Source: Flavobacterium kayseriense (GTDB lineage Bacteria > Bacteroidota > Bacteroidia > Flavobacteriales > Flavobacteriaceae). From it: a DNA stretch of 64,000 bases. The notes under the pieces were generated by a model. The model searched no databases. It had not been told where the DNA came from and saw only the letters and a program-made list of their open reading frames with translations. Location of the stretch: positions 791,695-855,694 of the forward strand of contig NZ_JACRUI010000001.1 of the NCBI RefSeq assembly GCF_014305095.1, in the 5' to 3' direction. The position numbers and the translations under genes were made by a program. Below, piece after piece: positions 44,065-52,570 of the stretch (positions are counted from its first letter, which is position 1; each line of letters begins with the position of its first letter).

Positions 44065-44078
44065 CTAACGAAAACGTT
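44065..44078. promoter_or_regulatory. Operator-like 14-mer shared with gdhA
   Basis: CTAACGAAAACGTT is identical to 11427-11440 before gdhA. A preceding GTTTTCGT (44050-44057) forms an inverted pair with ACGAAAAC. It lies between rnc and the IPExxxVDY-pyk operon, about 80 bp before the latter's start. Confidence 0.35.
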
Positions 44079-44099
44079 ATAGTTTTCAGTTATTTAGCA

Positions 44100-44840
44100 T
44101 TATTTTTTGTCCATTTTTTCTTGAAATGCAAAATAGGCACGTTGAGATGCTTTTTCCTCAGCTTTCTTTTTTGATGTGGCTCTGGCTTTAGCAATTACTT
44201 TACCATCGATACTTAATTTTACACCAAAAAGTCGTTGGCCATCGATTGCATTGTCTTCAAAAATATCATAATGAAATGTTTTCTTTTCTTTTTGACACCA
44301 CTCAATTACTAAACTTTTATAGCTTATCACTTTTCCTTCTAGTCTAGAAATATCAACATAAGGAATAATTACTTTTTTTTGAATAAAGCTTTCGCAATAC
44401 GTAAATCCTTTGTCTAGGTATATGGCGCCAATTAAGGATTCGAATATGTTGCCATGAATGTTTTCACCAAAATGCTGAACTGGCACTTTGCTTTCGATAA
44501 ATTGTATGAGTTTGTAATCTTTCCCAAGTTCATTGAGATGTTCTCTACTTACGATTTTCGAACGCATTTTAGTTAGATAACCTTCGTCTCCGTTTGGAGC
44601 TTTGTTAAATAAATGGGCTGCAATTACAGCGCTAAGCATAGCGTCTCCTAGAAATTCTAGGCGTTCGTAGTTGATAGGGTTTCCATCTAGACTTAATTTG
44701 TTCGATGAGCGATGAGTAAATGCTTTTCGGTAACAATCTAGGTCTGTTGGAGGGAAGCCAAGGATTTTTTCTATGGCATTAAAAAAAATCCCGTCCTCTT
44801 GAGAACGGGATTTCTTAAATATTTTTTTGATAATATTCAT
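44100..44840 (-). CDS. rnc: Ribonuclease III
   Basis: Rnc cuts double-stranded RNA in rRNA and mRNA processing. The 246-residue protein has the catalytic signature NYERLEFLGDAMLSAVIA, the second metal-binding region GNIFESLIGAIYLDKG and a C-terminal dsRNA-binding domain ending KARATSKKKAEEKASQRAYF. The ATG at 44840 is used; a TTG three bases upstream is less likely. It starts 4 bp after fabF ends, so acpP-fabF-rnc form a run. Confidence 0.96.
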   Translation of the reverse strand: MNIIKKIFKKSRSQEDGIFFNAIEKILGFPPTDLDCYRKAFTHRSSNKLSLDGNPINYERLEFLGDAMLSAVIAAHLFNKAPNGDEGYLTKMRSKIVSREHLNELGKDYKLIQFIESKVPVQHFGENIHGNIFESLIGAIYLDKGFTYCESFIQKKVIIPYVDISRLEGKVISYKSLVIEWCQKEKKTFHYDIFEDNAIDGQRLFGVKLSIDGKVIAKARATSKKKAEEKASQRAYFAFQEKMDKK

Positions 44841-44844
44841 CAAG

Positions 44845-46098
44845 CTAGAAATCTAATTTTTTCACTAGTACACAAGCATTGTGTCCACCAAAACCAAATG
44901 TATTACTCATAACAACGTTCATTTCTCTTTTTTGAGCAACATTAAACGTGAAGTTTAATTTAGAGTCAATACATTCATCATCAGTAAAATGATTTATAGT
45001 AGGAGGAACAATACCATACTTCATTGATAAAATGGTAGAAATAGTTTCAACTGCTCCAGCTGCACCTAATAAGTGACCTGTCATGGATTTTGTTGAGTTT
45101 AAATTCATGCTGTAGGCATGTTCTCCAAAAACATGTTCGATTGCTTTAGATTCAGCAAGATCACCAAGCGGTGTCGATGTTCCGTGCATGTTTACACCAT
45201 CAACATCTGTTGGTTTTAAACCTGCATCTCTTAAACAGTTTAGCATTACGTTTTTAGCTCCTAGTCCTTCTGGATGTGGTGCGGTGATATGATGAGCATC
45301 TGCAGACATACCGCCTCCGCCTATTTCACAATATATTTTAGCTCCACGAGCAATAGCATGTTCGTATTCTTCAAGAACTAATGCACCTGCTCCTTCACCA
45401 AGTACAAATCCATCTCGGTCCTTGTCCATTGGTCTTGAAGCTGTTTTAGGGTCATCATTTCTCGTAGATAAAGCATGCATGGCATTAAATCCACCCATTC
45501 CGGCAATTGTTACTGCAGCTTCTGATCCACCGGTTACCATAACATCTGCATGGCCTAATCTAATATAATTAAATGCATCAATCATCGCATTGGTAGATGA
45601 TGCACAAGCAGATACGGTTGTGAAATTAGGGCCTCTAAATCCGTACTTGATGGAAATGTGACCACCAGCAATATCAGCTATCATTTTCGGGATAAAAAAC
45701 GGATTGAAACGAGGTGTCCCATCTCCAGCAGCAAAGTTTAATACTTCGATTTGAAAAGTTTCTAATCCTCCTATTCCAGATCCCCAGATTACTCCTGCTC
45801 GATCTTTGTCAAGTTTGTCTAAGTTAAAAGCCGCATCTTTTATTGCTTCATCGCTAGAAACCATCGCATATTGAGCATATCGATCCATTTTTCTAGCCTC
45901 TTTTCTGTCAATAAAATCTTCAACATTAAAGTTTTTTAACTCACATGCAAATTGAGTTTTGAATTTTGAGGCATCGAAATAAGTGATGGGAGCAGCTCCA
46001 CTAACACCATTTACAAGACCATTCCAATATTCTTGAATATTATTTCCTATAGGAGTAAGAGCACCTAAACCTGTTACAACAACGCGCTTTAATACCAT
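44845..46098 (-). CDS. fabF: 3-oxoacyl-ACP synthase II
   Basis: FabF condenses acyl-ACP with malonyl-ACP in fatty-acid elongation. The 417-residue protein has the catalytic cysteine in TTVSACASSTNAMIDAF, and histidines in VNMHGTSTPLGDLAES and STKSMTGHLLGAAGAVE. It is downstream of acpP, with two hairpins between, and just upstream of rnc, the widespread acpP-fabF-rnc order. Confidence 0.97.
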   Translation of the reverse strand: MVLKRVVVTGLGALTPIGNNIQEYWNGLVNGVSGAAPITYFDASKFKTQFACELKNFNVEDFIDRKEARKMDRYAQYAMVSSDEAIKDAAFNLDKLDKDRAGVIWGSGIGGLETFQIEVLNFAAGDGTPRFNPFFIPKMIADIAGGHISIKYGFRGPNFTTVSACASSTNAMIDAFNYIRLGHADVMVTGGSEAAVTIAGMGGFNAMHALSTRNDDPKTASRPMDKDRDGFVLGEGAGALVLEEYEHAIARGAKIYCEIGGGGMSADAHHITAPHPEGLGAKNVMLNCLRDAGLKPTDVDGVNMHGTSTPLGDLAESKAIEHVFGEHAYSMNLNSTKSMTGHLLGAAGAVETISTILSMKYGIVPPTINHFTDDECIDSKLNFTFNVAQKREMNVVMSNTFGFGGHNACVLVKKLDF

Positions 46099-46120
46099 AT
46101 CTAGTGTATATTTTTATCTT

Positions 46121-46174
46121 AAAACAAATAAAACCCACGCTTTCTTTACTGTATTATTACAAAAAGCCGTGGGT
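46121..46174 (-). terminator. Second hairpin in the acpP-fabF gap
   Basis: ACCCACG (46133-46139) pairs with CGTGGGT (46168-46174); on the minus strand TTTTATTTGTTTT follows. The long loop makes it weaker than the hairpin before it. Confidence 0.45.
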
Positions 46175-46228
46175 ATTAAATTGTAAATATCTTTATTGAT
46201 TGAATTTCAATCTCGAAATCATAATTTT

Positions 46229-46269
46229 AAAAAATAACAACACCCGCATACATTGAAGCGTGCGGGTGT
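46229..46269 (-). terminator. Terminator or attenuator after acpP
   Basis: ACACCCGCA (46240-46248) pairs with TGCGGGTGT (46261-46269), followed on the minus strand by TGTTATTTTTT. It should terminate most acpP transcripts and let a fraction continue into fabF, consistent with the high level of ACP needed. Confidence 0.75.
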
Positions 46270-46276
46270 ATGTGTA

Positions 46277-46513
46277 TTATTTTTTAGCTTCTTCGATGTA
46301 AGAAATAGCTTGACCAACAGTAGCAATGTTCTCTGCTTGATCATCTGGAATTTGGATATCAAATTCTTTTTCGAACTCCATGATAAGCTCAACAGTGTCT
46401 AATGAGTCAGCTCCTAAATCATTAGTGAAGCTTGCTTCTGTTACAACTTCGTTTTCGTCAACGCCTAATTTGTCTACGATAATCGCTTTTACTCTTGATG
46501 CAATGTCTGACAT
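46277..46513 (-). CDS. acpP: Acyl carrier protein
   Basis: The 78-residue ACP carries acyl chains on phosphopantetheine attached to the serine in [15 protein letters not shown]. The sequence is acidic and of standard length ([18 protein letters not shown]...). It is first in the acpP-fabF-rnc run and has a promoter box at 46544-46551. Confidence 0.98.
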   Translation of the reverse strand: MSDIASRVKAIIVDKLGVDENEVVTEASFTNDLGADSLDTVELIMEFEKEFDIQIPDDQAENIATVGQAISYIEEAKK

Positions 46514-46543
46514 AATCTTTAATTTTAGAATTTAATTTGTTGG

Positions 46544-46551
46544 CAAAAATA
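46544..46551 (-). promoter_or_regulatory. acpP promoter, -7 box TATTTTTG
   Basis: TATTTTTG on the minus strand matches TAnnTTTG exactly, with TTG about 17 bp upstream as -33 element. The leader is about 25-30 nt. Confidence 0.6.
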
Positions 46552-46689
46552 AAAAACTTTATTTTAAAACAACGAATAAGTTGATAAATGTGACAACTAA
46601 ATTATAAAATATATTTCAACAAAGAGTTCGGTTTGTTATTTATTTTCACTTTTTATTCTTTTTTTTGCGTGATATAAAGAAGATTTATC

Positions 46690-47250
46690 ATGAGAAAAAT
46701 AGTCGTTTTTGCTTCGGGTTCGGGTACTAATGCTGAAAATATAATAAAGTACTTCAATGAGAAAAGAACAGCAAGTGTCGTATTGGTTTTAACAAACAAT
46801 CCTTTGGCAAAGGTTATTGGTAAGGCACAAAAACTTGGAGTCGAATCACTAGTTTTTGCAAAATCTGAATTAATTGAGGGTAAAATACTACGTAAAATTA
46901 ATGAGATTCAGCCTGATTTAATTGTTTTGGCAGGTTTTTTACTCCAATTCCCCGAATCTATAATTCGCGCTTATCCTAATAAGGTTATAAATATTCATCC
47001 AGCTTTATTGCCTAATTACGGAGGAAAAGGAATGTACGGAATGAATGTTCACAAGGCCGTAGTCGAAAACAAAGAAAAAGAAACCGGAATAACGGTTCAT
47101 ATGGTAAACGAACATTATGATGAGGGTGCCATAATAGCGCAAAAAAAGGTAGTGCTACTGGGAACGGATACGCCTGAGGTGGTAGCTGAAAAAGTGCATG
47201 ACCTAGAACAACGCTTTTTTCCTGAAATAATAGCAAACCTTCTTAAGTAA
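46690..47250 (+). CDS. purN: Phosphoribosylglycinamide formyltransferase
   Basis: PurN transfers a formyl group from 10-formyl-THF to GAR in purine synthesis. The 186-residue protein has VFASGSGTNAENIIKYF at the N-terminus and the catalytic region VINIHPALLPNYGGKGMYGMNVH (Asn and His) with HYDEGAIIAQ (Asp). It diverges from acpP. It is followed by rnhA 35 bp downstream, with purF two genes further along. Confidence 0.95.
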   Translation: MRKIVVFASGSGTNAENIIKYFNEKRTASVVLVLTNNPLAKVIGKAQKLGVESLVFAKSELIEGKILRKINEIQPDLIVLAGFLLQFPESIIRAYPNKVINIHPALLPNYGGKGMYGMNVHKAVVENKEKETGITVHMVNEHYDEGAIIAQKKVVLLGTDTPEVVAEKVHDLEQRFFPEIIANLLK

Positions 47251-47285
47251 TAATAAAGTTTACTACACCGTATAATTTAATTAAT

Positions 47286-47771
47286 ATGAGCCACGAAGTA
47301 CATATTTATACCGATGGAGCTGCCAAAGGAAATCCTGGGCGAGGTGGATATGGCGTCGTGATGGAAACAGCTGTGGCAGGAAAATTGTATAGGAAGGAGT
47401 TTTACGAAGGTTTTCGCCTAACTACAAATAATAGAATGGAGCTTCTTGCAGTCATTGTTGGTTTAGAAAAGTTAAAAAATCCACAAACAAAAGTGCTTGT
47501 AGTTTCTGACTCTAAATATGTGGTCGACTCAGTTCTTAAAAAGTGGGTATTTGGGTGGGAAAAAAAGAAGTTTGTTGATCGAAAAAATGCTGATTTATGG
47601 AAGAGATTGTTAGTTGTTTATCGGAAACATGCAGTAGATTTCAAGTGGATCAAAGGGCATAACAATCATCCTCAAAACGAAAGATGTGATGAATTAGCTG
47701 TAATGGCATCCATGCAAAAAGAATTATCAGTTGATGCCTTTTACGAGAAGGAAGAAGGGAAAATATGGTGA
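47286..47771 (+). CDS. rnhA: Ribonuclease HI
   Basis: RNase HI degrades RNA in RNA:DNA hybrids. The 161-residue protein has the four catalytic acids in IYTDGAAKGNPGRGGYG, TNNRMELLAVI, VVSDSKYVVDSV and HNNHPQNERCDELAV. It sits between purN and a PfkB-family kinase gene and probably shares the purN transcript. Confidence 0.94.
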   Translation: MSHEVHIYTDGAAKGNPGRGGYGVVMETAVAGKLYRKEFYEGFRLTTNNRMELLAVIVGLEKLKNPQTKVLVVSDSKYVVDSVLKKWVFGWEKKKFVDRKNADLWKRLLVVYRKHAVDFKWIKGHNNHPQNERCDELAVMASMQKELSVDAFYEKEEGKIW

Positions 47772-47790
47772 TAATTTTGCGAGTTTCAAC

Positions 47791-47823
47791 TTTTGCAACT
47801 CTGAAACATATAAACTATCTTTG
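47791..47823 (+). promoter_or_regulatory. PfkB-family kinase promoter
   Basis: TTTTG (47791-47795) and TATCTTTG (47816-47823) with a 20-bp spacer match the Bacteroidetes promoter pattern. The ATG follows at 47848. Confidence 0.6.
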
Positions 47824-47847
47824 CAGCTTAATTCGAAACATATATAA

Positions 47848-48771
47848 ATGAATAAATTATTGATTGTTGGAACTGTTGCTTTCGACGCAATTGAAACTCC
47901 ATTTGGGAAAACAGATAAAATTTTAGGTGGAGCAGCAACATACATTGGGCTGTCAGCTTCTTTCTTTAACTTACAATCTGCAATCGTATCGGTAGTTGGT
48001 GACGATTTTCCGCAAGAATATTTAGATTTATTAACGGATAGGAATATTGATATTTCTGGTCTTGAAGTAGTTAAAGGTGGTAAAACGTTCTTTTGGAGTG
48101 GACGCTACCATAACGATTTAAACTCAAGAGATACACTAGATACACAATTGAATGTATTAGCTGATTTTCAGCCAAAAGTTCCTGAGAATTATAAAAATTC
48201 TGATGTGGTTATGTTAGGGAACTTGCACCCATTAGTGCAAAGCGGAGTGTTAGACCAAATGACAACAAAACCAAAGTTAGTTGTGTTAGACACCATGAAT
48301 TTTTGGATGGATTGTGCTTTACCTGAATTATTAGAGGTTATAAAAAGAGTAGATGTAATTACGATCAATGATGAAGAAGCGCGTCAATTATCAGGAGAAT
48401 ATTCTCTTGTTAAGGCTGCTGCCAAAATTCAAGAAATGGGTCCTAAATATGTTGTAATTAAAAAAGGAGAACATGGAGCTTTATTGTTTAATAAAGGAAA
48501 TGTGTTTTTTGCACCAGCATTACCATTAGAAGAAGTATTTGACCCAACTGGAGCAGGGGATACTTTTGCAGGAGGTTTTGCAGGATTTATTACACAAAGC
48601 GAAAATGTTTCATTTGAGAATATGAAAAACGCGATTATATACGGTTCTAACTTAGCTTCTTTCTGCGTGGAGAAATTTGGAACTGAACGAATGGTTAGTT
48701 TAGAAAAAGACGAAGTCGTATCGAGATTGAAACAATTTAAATCATTGACTCAGTTTGATATAGAATTATAA
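47848..48771 (+). CDS. PfkB-family carbohydrate/nucleoside kinase
   Basis: The 307-residue ribokinase-fold protein has GGAATYIGLSASFF at the N-terminus and the ATP-site/catalytic signature DPTGAGDTFAGGFAGFI with the base aspartate. The substrate (a sugar or nucleoside) cannot be told. The neighbours purN and purF hint at nucleoside metabolism, but this is weak. Confidence 0.87.
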   Translation: MNKLLIVGTVAFDAIETPFGKTDKILGGAATYIGLSASFFNLQSAIVSVVGDDFPQEYLDLLTDRNIDISGLEVVKGGKTFFWSGRYHNDLNSRDTLDTQLNVLADFQPKVPENYKNSDVVMLGNLHPLVQSGVLDQMTTKPKLVVLDTMNFWMDCALPELLEVIKRVDVITINDEEARQLSGEYSLVKAAAKIQEMGPKYVVIKKGEHGALLFNKGNVFFAPALPLEEVFDPTGAGDTFAGGFAGFITQSENVSFENMKNAIIYGSNLASFCVEKFGTERMVSLEKDEVVSRLKQFKSLTQFDIEL

Positions 48772-48776
48772 TGCTT

Positions 48777-48803
48777 TAAAGCCTCGGAAACGGGGCTTTT
48801 TTG
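48777..48803 (+). terminator. Terminator after the PfkB kinase gene
   Basis: AAAGCC and GGCTTT form a stem extended through C-G pairs around GGAAAC, followed by T. Confidence 0.75.
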
Positions 48804-48879
48804 ATTTTTAATATACAATACCTGTTCTCTTGCAAAAGGGCACTTTAGATTCAACAACAACACAACAAATAAATACACA

Positions 48880-50778
48880 ATGAGCGACGCTTTAAAACAC
48901 GAGTGTGGTATAGCCTTAGTAAGACTACTTAAACCGCTTGAATTTTACAAAGAGAAATACGGTTCGGCTTTTTACGGAATACAAAAAATGTATCTCCTTA
49001 TGGAGAAGCAGCACAATAGAGGACAAGATGGTGCTGGATTTGCGAGTATAAAGCTAGATGTTGAGCCAGGAGAACGATACATTAGTCGTGTGCGTTCAAA
49101 CCACGCCCAGCCTATACAAGATGTTTTTGCTCAAATTAATGATCGAATCAACGACGAGATGGCTGCTCATCCGGAATATGCTGATGATGTAGCGGCACAA
49201 AAAGCAAATATTCCATACATTGGAGAGTTGTTTTTAGGCCATGTACGTTACGGAACTTTTGGAAAAAACAGTATCGAAAGTGTCCACCCGTTTTTACGTC
49301 AAAACAATTGGATGCATAGAAACTTGATTCTAGCGGGTAATTTCAACATGACTAACGTTAAAGAGCTTTTTCAGAGTCTTGTCGAGTTAGGACAGCATCC
49401 AAAAGAAATGGCGGATACGGTTACAGTAATGGAGAAAATAGGACATTTCTTAGATGATGCAGTGACTGATTTGTATCAAGATTGTAAAAACGAAGGTCTT
49501 AACAAGCGTCAGGCTTCACCTGTGATTGCTGAGCGATTAGATGTAGCAAAAATTCTGACTCGTGCTTCAAAAAATTTAGATGGAGGATATGCTATGGCGG
49601 GACTTTTAGGTCATGGAGATGCATTTGTTTTTAGAGACCCAGCAGGAATTAGACCTGCATACTATTACCAAGACGATGAAATAGTAGTTGTTGCCTCTGA
49701 AAGGCCAGTTATACAAACTGTTTTTAATGTTCCTTTTGAAAGTGTTCACGAGATTGACCCAGGTAAAGCTCTGATCATTAAGAAAAATGGTTCTGTTTCT
49801 ATGAAAGAAATCTTGCCGCCCACCGTGAAGAAATCTTGTTCATTTGAACGAATTTATTTTTCAAGAGGTAGTGATGCCGAAATATATCAAGAAAGAAAAA
49901 AATTAGGAAAACTAATTTTGCCAGCAGTTTTAGATGCGATTGATCAAGATACTGATAATACGGTATTCTCGTATATCCCTAATACTGCCGAAACCTCTTT
50001 TTATGGTTTAGTAGAGCAGGCTCAAGATTTCTTGAACCAAAGAAAAAATAATTTTATTCTAAAAAATAGAGATACGCTTACTGCTGAAAGCTTACAGGAA
50101 TTATTGGCTGTAAAAATCCGCACAGAGAAAGTAGCTATAAAAGATGCTAAGCTTAGAACTTTTATCACTGAGGATAGCAGTCGCGATGATTTAGTTGCAC
50201 ACGTATATGATGTTACTTATGGCGTTATTAAACCTACAGATAATTTAGTAATTATCGACGACAGTATCGTACGAGGGACAACATTAAAAATGAGTATCAT
50301 AAAGATGATGGACCGACTAAATCCAAAGAGGATTGTAATTGTTTCATCAGCTCCTCAAATTAGATATCCAGATTGCTACGGTATCGATATGGCTAAGCTC
50401 GAAGGATTAGTAGCTTTTAGAGCAGCTCTTGAGTTGTTAAAAGAAAGAAACCTATATCATATAGTTGATGACGTGTATGCAAAATGTAAAGCACAAGAGA
50501 ACTATCTTGATCGTGATGTGGTAAATTATGTAACCGCTATTTATGACCCTTTTACTCCACAAGAGGTTTCAGATAAAATAGCTGAAATGTTAAGTTCTCC
50601 AGAAATTAAGGCAGAAGTTAAAATTATATTTCAAACTGTAGAGGATTTACATATTGCATGCCCTAAAAACTTAGGGGATTGGTATTTTACTGGAGATTAT
50701 CCAACTCCAGGAGGTAATAGGGTGGTTAATAGAGCATTCATGAATTTTTACGAAGGGAAAGACGCTAGAGCATACTAG
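48880..50778 (+). CDS. purF: Amidophosphoribosyltransferase
   Basis: PurF makes 5-phosphoribosylamine from PRPP and glutamine, the first step of purine synthesis. The 632-residue protein has the N-terminal nucleophile cysteine at residue 9 (KHECGIALV), which requires removal of an 8-residue leader; glutaminase segments GQDGAGFASI and FLGHVRYGTFG; and the PRPP loop VIIDDSIVRGTTLKMS. It is about 150 residues longer than B. subtilis PurF (476), with inserts and a C-terminal extension typical of flavobacteria. It has no iron-sulfur cysteine pattern that I can see. Confidence 0.92.
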   Translation: MSDALKHECGIALVRLLKPLEFYKEKYGSAFYGIQKMYLLMEKQHNRGQDGAGFASIKLDVEPGERYISRVRSNHAQPIQDVFAQINDRINDEMAAHPEYADDVAAQKANIPYIGELFLGHVRYGTFGKNSIESVHPFLRQNNWMHRNLILAGNFNMTNVKELFQSLVELGQHPKEMADTVTVMEKIGHFLDDAVTDLYQDCKNEGLNKRQASPVIAERLDVAKILTRASKNLDGGYAMAGLLGHGDAFVFRDPAGIRPAYYYQDDEIVVVASERPVIQTVFNVPFESVHEIDPGKALIIKKNGSVSMKEILPPTVKKSCSFERIYFSRGSDAEIYQERKKLGKLILPAVLDAIDQDTDNTVFSYIPNTAETSFYGLVEQAQDFLNQRKNNFILKNRDTLTAESLQELLAVKIRTEKVAIKDAKLRTFITEDSSRDDLVAHVYDVTYGVIKPTDNLVIIDDSIVRGTTLKMSIIKMMDRLNPKRIVIVSSAPQIRYPDCYGIDMAKLEGLVAFRAALELLKERNLYHIVDDVYAKCKAQENYLDRDVVNYVTAIYDPFTPQEVSDKIAEMLSSPEIKAEVKIIFQTVEDLHIACPKNLGDWYFTGDYPTPGGNRVVNRAFMNFYEGKDARAY

Positions 50779-50911
50779 GTGATGGTATAAACAAGTATTT
50801 AAACGATTTTTTAAGTTGTTTAACTAATAAATTAGTTTTAAATAACAAGCAAACATATATTTGACTCACCATAACATTAGTAGGTTAAGTTTATGGTAGA
50901 TTTGGGGCAAA

Positions 50912-50938
50912 AAGGGTGGAAGTAATTCCACCTTTTTT
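50912..50938 (+). terminator. purF terminator
   Basis: GGTGGAA (50915-50921) and TTCCACC (50926-50932) with a four-base loop are followed by six T. It lies 130 bp after the stop. Confidence 0.75.
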
Positions 50939-50975
50939 ATTGGAATAAAGTCAAGAAAAGATCCTATTTAAGCAA

Positions 50976-51016
50976 AAAAAATAGACGCATTAGCTTTGAG
51001 CTATGCGTCTATTTTT
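50976..51016. terminator. Superoxide dismutase gene terminator, bidirectional
   Basis: AAAAATAGACGCA (50976-50988) pairs with TGCGTCTATTTTT (51004-51016), extended inward by TAGCT/AGCTA with a bulge. It lies directly downstream of the minus-strand gene. Confidence 0.88.
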
Positions 51017-51033
51017 ATTATAATGTGTTTATC

Positions 51034-51642
51034 TTATTTCTCTGAGGCAAATCTTCTTGACACTTCTGTCCAGTTGATAACATTAAAGAAAGCTTCAATA
51101 TAATCAGGTCTTCTGTTTTGGTAATGCAAGTAGTAAGCATGTTCCCAAACATCCATTCCTAAAATTGGAGTTCCGCCGCATCCAATACCTGGCATTAATG
51201 GATTGTCTTGATTTGGAGTACCGCAAACGTCTAGTTTACCTCCTTTTTCTACACAAAGCCAAGCCCATCCTGATCCAAATTGAGTGGCTCCTGCTTTGCT
51301 AAATTTAGCTTTAAATTCATCAAAACTCCCAAAACTACTTTCAATTGCTGCAAGTAACTCTCCTGTAGGGAGACCACCGCCGTTTGGTGACATTACTTCC
51401 CAAAAAAGATTATGGTTGTAAAAACCACCACCGTTGTTACGAACAGCAGCATTTTTCATATCTAAGTTAAGCAAGATGTTTTCGATTGTTTTTCCTTCCA
51501 TATCTGTTCCCGTAACGGCAGCATTAAGGTTGGTAGTATAAGCATTATGATGCTTTGAGTGGTGAATTTCCATTGTGCGAGCATCAATGTTTGGTTCTAA
51601 TGCGTCATAAGCATAAGGTAACTGAGGTAATTCAAAAGCCAT
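51034..51642 (-). CDS. Superoxide dismutase, Fe/Mn family (Mn-type signature)
   Basis: The 202-residue enzyme dismutates superoxide. Metal ligands are His in [13 protein letters not shown] and FYNHNLFW, Asp and His in [26 protein letters not shown] carries Gly and [11 protein letters not shown] carries Gln, the pair usual for Mn-type enzymes; Fe-type ones carry the Gln in the N-terminal domain. Metal use in vivo may still be cambialistic. No signal peptide, so cytosolic. Confidence 0.95.
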   Translation of the reverse strand: MAFELPQLPYAYDALEPNIDARTMEIHHSKHHNAYTTNLNAAVTGTDMEGKTIENILLNLDMKNAAVRNNGGGFYNHNLFWEVMSPNGGGLPTGELLAAIESSFGSFDEFKAKFSKAGATQFGSGWAWLCVEKGGKLDVCGTPNQDNPLMPGIGCGGTPILGMDVWEHAYYLHYQNRRPDYIEAFFNVINWTEVSRRFASEK

Positions 51643-51676
51643 AATATGTGTGTTTAAATATTTATAAAATTTTATT

Positions 51677-51684
51677 CAAATTTA
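51677..51684 (-). promoter_or_regulatory. Superoxide dismutase promoter, -7 box TAAATTTG
   Basis: TAAATTTG on the minus strand matches TAnnTTTG exactly, about 35 bp before the ATG. Confidence 0.5.
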
Positions 51685-51791
51685 AACATTTAACTTTAGA
51701 TTTCGAAATACTAGCTTGTTATAATTTCATTAAAGTTGCTTAATACCCTCATTTTCAGTTTAAATTCTAATTTTTTAGAACCTATTTACGA

Positions 51792-52475
51792 TTAGGACTG
51801 AGCCATTGCCATGCACACGATACTAATTTTAACGTTGGGAATTTTTAATAATGCTCGAGAGCAGGCTTCTAGTGTTGAACCTGTTGTAATTACGTCGTCT
51901 ACCAGTAAAAAATGTTTACCATGATCACTTTCAGTGAAAGTTACATCAAATAAGTTTTCAATTCCCTCTGCTCTACCTATCAAGTTTTTTTTAGATTGCG
52001 TTTTGGAGTAAACCGTTCGTATTAAAAGTTTGCTATTGTAACTGATTGCTAACTCTTTTGAAAGAGCGAGTCCAAAGCTAGTGACTTGGTTGTAACCTCT
52101 TTCTTTATATTTCCTTGAGTGTAATGGAACAGGTATAATTACATCAGGTTTTTGTGAAAGTAATACTTCTTTTAAATCTTGCCCATACCAATGTCCTAAT
52201 AGAGTTCCTATTTCTTCATGTCCTTTGTATTTTAAATTGTGAATTAACTCCTGAACGATTCCTTTTTTATGAAAATACAATAAAGCAGATGCATGCTCAA
52301 CTAGAACTCTACCATAAAACTTTTTGTAAGCTTCATTCTCAGTTGCTAAATGATGATTTGTCAAAGGAAGGTTGTGTCGGCAACTAGTACAGATTACACT
52401 TTCATTTGTCAATAAAATTGTAGTGCAACCAGCGCATATTCTTGGAAAGAATAAATTTATAAGGTGTTTTAGCAT
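51792..52475 (-). CDS. comF: ComF family protein (phosphoribosyltransferase fold)
   Basis: The 227-residue protein has an N-terminal zinc-finger-like double CxxC (ICAGCTTIL ... VICTSCRHNL), and the PRTase motif HFLLVDDVITTGSTLEACSRALL near the C-terminus, with SRKYKERGYNQ in between. ComF proteins take part in DNA uptake in competent bacteria; related proteins are also present in non-competent species. It is a single gene with promoter box at 52519-52526. Confidence 0.9.
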   Translation of the reverse strand: MLKHLINLFFPRICAGCTTILLTNESVICTSCRHNLPLTNHHLATENEAYKKFYGRVLVEHASALLYFHKKGIVQELIHNLKYKGHEEIGTLLGHWYGQDLKEVLLSQKPDVIIPVPLHSRKYKERGYNQVTSFGLALSKELAISYNSKLLIRTVYSKTQSKKNLIGRAEGIENLFDVTFTESDHGKHFLLVDDVITTGSTLEACSRALLKIPNVKISIVCMAMAQS

Positions 52476-52518
52476 ACAAATGGGTTATAATTAGATAAAA
52501 ATATGAAAATCAATGCTT

Positions 52519-52526
52519 CAAACTTA
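52519..52526 (-). promoter_or_regulatory. comF promoter, -7 box TAAGTTTG
   Basis: TAAGTTTG on the minus strand matches TAnnTTTG exactly, 43 bp before the ATG. Confidence 0.45.
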
Positions 52527-52558
52527 GCTTATTTTCTTTTTTTTAAGTTCACTTTTTA

Positions 52559-52566
52559 TATTTTTG
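52559..52566 (+). promoter_or_regulatory. glyS promoter, -7 box TATTTTTG, possibly leaderless
   Basis: TATTTTTG matches TAnnTTTG exactly, with only four bases (CATT) between its G and the ATG at 52571. This is the same arrangement as for dinB. Confidence 0.5.
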
Positions 52567-52570
52567 CATT

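Noticed and set aside
50884-50910. TAGATTTG at 50896-50903 as the promoter of a small RNA after purF
   Set aside because: A transcript from it would run directly into the purF terminator hairpin and be about 30 nt long; chance match in AT-rich DNA is more likely.
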